A stretch of 5,756 nt of DNA from Clostridia bacterium (lineage in GTDB: Bacteria > Bacillota > Clostridia > Oscillospirales > CAG-272), in NCBI GenBank assembly GCA_017520365.1, contig JAFXFQ010000052.1, positions 1-5,756 of the forward strand, read 5' to 3'. A program made the translations under genes and the position numbers. Shown here one piece after another: positions 4,580-5,756 of this stretch. Positions within the stretch are counted from its first letter, which is position 1; every line of letters starts with the position of its first letter. Below the pieces are notes generated by a model, which searched no databases, was not told the origin of the DNA, and worked only from the letters and a program-made list of their open reading frames with translations.

Positions 4580-5755
4580 TTATTTTGTCCCTCTTTTTCG
4601 GCATTTATCAGTCTGCAGACTGATTTTGAGGGTAACGGGCTTTTTTTCATTTCTGTAAAGTCTTAGGGTGTTGTTTTCAAAATCTGCTTTTTTTGCTTTT
4701 GCTTCGTCTGCACTGCAGAGAAGCGCGCTTTTTATATCCGTGCAGAAGGTGAGCATTACCTCTTCTTCTTTTGGCATCAGCCGTATTACCGTTGCCTCTT
4801 TATCATCGGAGGGCTTCACGGAGAGTACCCTGGCGCCGCTGACTTCGAAAAAGCTGTGCTTTTTCGAAAGCGTACCCTTGTGGGGGGCGGCGTTGTGCAG
4901 GATCAGCGGATGGCGAAGAGCAAGAAGGATATCCTCAGCCTCTTCTGCTGTTCTGACGGCACCGTAGGAGAAGAAAATATCGTGCCTTCCGAGCTCGGGA
5001 TACGGGTCGGGATCGCAGGAGCTTCTGATAAGGGTGAGTGAAAGAGTGTCTCCGCTTCCTCTGTAGCCGTATTTATGGGGGCAGAGAATTGCCGCACCGC
5101 CTCCGAGCACAAAGCCTAAGGAGGGCATGTCGTGGATAGTATTGTCTCTGACAACGGGAGCGAGGGGAGCGGCGTATGTAAAGCGCTCGCTGTCCTTTGC
5201 GGTTTTCAGGGCGAAGGAGAGCTGTGGCACGGAACCGGGGACAAGCTCAGCTTCAAGCCAGTCAAGACGGGCAGAGCAGTCGATAACGCAGGAGCCCTTT
5301 TTCAGCGTATGAGTAACGGTGATTCGGCTTTTTTCAAAATATATCTCGTAGGAAACGGAGCTTTGGTGACCGTTTTTCACAAAGTCCAAAAACTTTGTCT
5401 TATAGGAGCGGCAAAGATCCTTTACCTGCATATACTGTCCGATAGCCCAGGAGGATTCGCCCCTTCTGAGGGATTCGTAAGCGAGGTTAAAGGTGCCGCC
5501 CTTTATTATCTCTTCCCCCGTTCTCTTATCCGTGACGGAGGTGAGAGCGTAGCTCACAGGCTCAAAGACAGCCCTTATGAGCTCGTTTTCAAGAATTATC
5601 TCCCTGTCTCCGAAGGAGTGGAGGCGGGGATTGACGTCGGCTCTGAAGGAGGTGTGAGTATCTCTGTCCTCAAAGCTTACCGTATATGTCTCGTAGCCGA
5701 AGGGGGGCACGTCAGCGTCTATGAGAAGGGTGGTCGCATAGTGGCGCCAGTAGTG
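4580..5755 (-). CDS. GH38 alpha-mannosidase, C-terminal part, 5'-truncated
   Basis: A minus-strand frame runs in from the right edge and stops at 4582-4580, giving 391 visible residues. A GTG at 5710 is internal: the 15 codons before it (including HYWRHYATTLL) belong to the same protein. Family marks, in order: DADVPPFGYETYTV, the linker before the C-terminal beta domain; ILENELIRAVFEP followed by LTSVTDKRTGEEI, the opening of the GH38 C-terminal domain; SSWAIGQY; and GYRGSGDTLSLTLIRSSCDPDPYPELGRHDIFFSY, which ends the supersandwich (described in full in the family). GH38 enzymes remove terminal alpha-linked mannose from glycans, using a zinc-dependent catalytic domain that would lie beyond the window. 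No secretion signal can be judged. A role in using host or yeast mannans is likely but inferred. No terminator follows; transcripts may run into DUF1292. Confidence 0.88.
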   Translation of the reverse strand, partial: HYWRHYATTLLIDADVPPFGYETYTVSFEDRDTHTSFRADVNPRLHSFGDREIILENELIRAVFEPVSYALTSVTDKRTGEEIIKGGTFNLAYESLRRGESSWAIGQYMQVKDLCRSYKTKFLDFVKNGHQSSVSYEIYFEKSRITVTHTLKKGSCVIDCSARLDWLEAELVPGSVPQLSFALKTAKDSERFTYAAPLAPVVRDNTIHDMPSLGFVLGGGAAILCPHKYGYRGSGDTLSLTLIRSSCDPDPYPELGRHDIFFSYGAVRTAEEAEDILLALRHPLILHNAAPHKGTLSKKHSFFEVSGARVLSVKPSDDKEATVIRLMPKEEEVMLTFCTDIKSALLCSADEAKAKKADFENNTLRLYRNEKKPVTLKISLQTDKCRKRGTK

Positions 5756-5756
5756 G

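Noticed and set aside
4580..5710. GTG at 5710 as the start of the mannosidase
   Set aside because: It would leave a GH38 protein without its catalytic domain, and the upstream codons continue in frame to the edge with family-like sequence.

Overview
The window looks like chromosomal DNA of a gut-type clostridial Firmicute, probably near the Ruminococcaceae/Oscillospiraceae. The evidence is the set of gene families (a compact FeoB with a FeoB-associated Cys-rich peptide, a DUF1292/YrzB protein and a GH38 mannosidase), the AAAGGAG/GAGG-type ribosome sites, the TTGACA-17-TATACT promoters, and the many short intergenic hairpins. No phage, transposase or CRISPR signal is present. The taxon is inferred from gene content only.

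Left part (1-1240): the 3' end of a plus-strand gene encodes an acidic helical-repeat protein that ends in a PDZ domain. It is followed by about 400 nt without a gene. That stretch holds three hairpin terminators in series, separated by two copies of a roughly 103-nt repeat whose ends are conserved and whose middle differs. One repeat copy carries an extra hairpin-rich segment.

Centre (1240-3925): a complete ferrous-iron uptake operon, feoA - feoB - FeoB-associated Cys-rich membrane peptide. It starts at a very good sigma-A promoter and ends at a strong terminator. Two almost identical 16-bp palindromes (GTTAGCGKAGGCTAAC, K = G or T) lie just after the promoter and again in the feoA-feoB gap. 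They resemble DtxR-type iron boxes, so iron-dependent repression is the natural reading. The third gene (56 aa) is short and easily missed.

Right part (3926-5756), minus strand: a truncated GH38 alpha-mannosidase (C-terminal part only) is followed within 70 nt by a DUF1292 gene with its own promoter. Downstream of DUF1292, and apparently in the same transcript, lies a roughly 200-nt stretch that folds into a closed multi-stem RNA with a possible 7-bp pseudoknot. It ends at a perfect 22-bp hairpin that stands back to back with the feo terminator. This structured RNA is the strongest candidate for something non-routine here. I cannot assign it to a family from memory; raiA RNA, 6S RNA and Clostridiales-1 are the models to test first.
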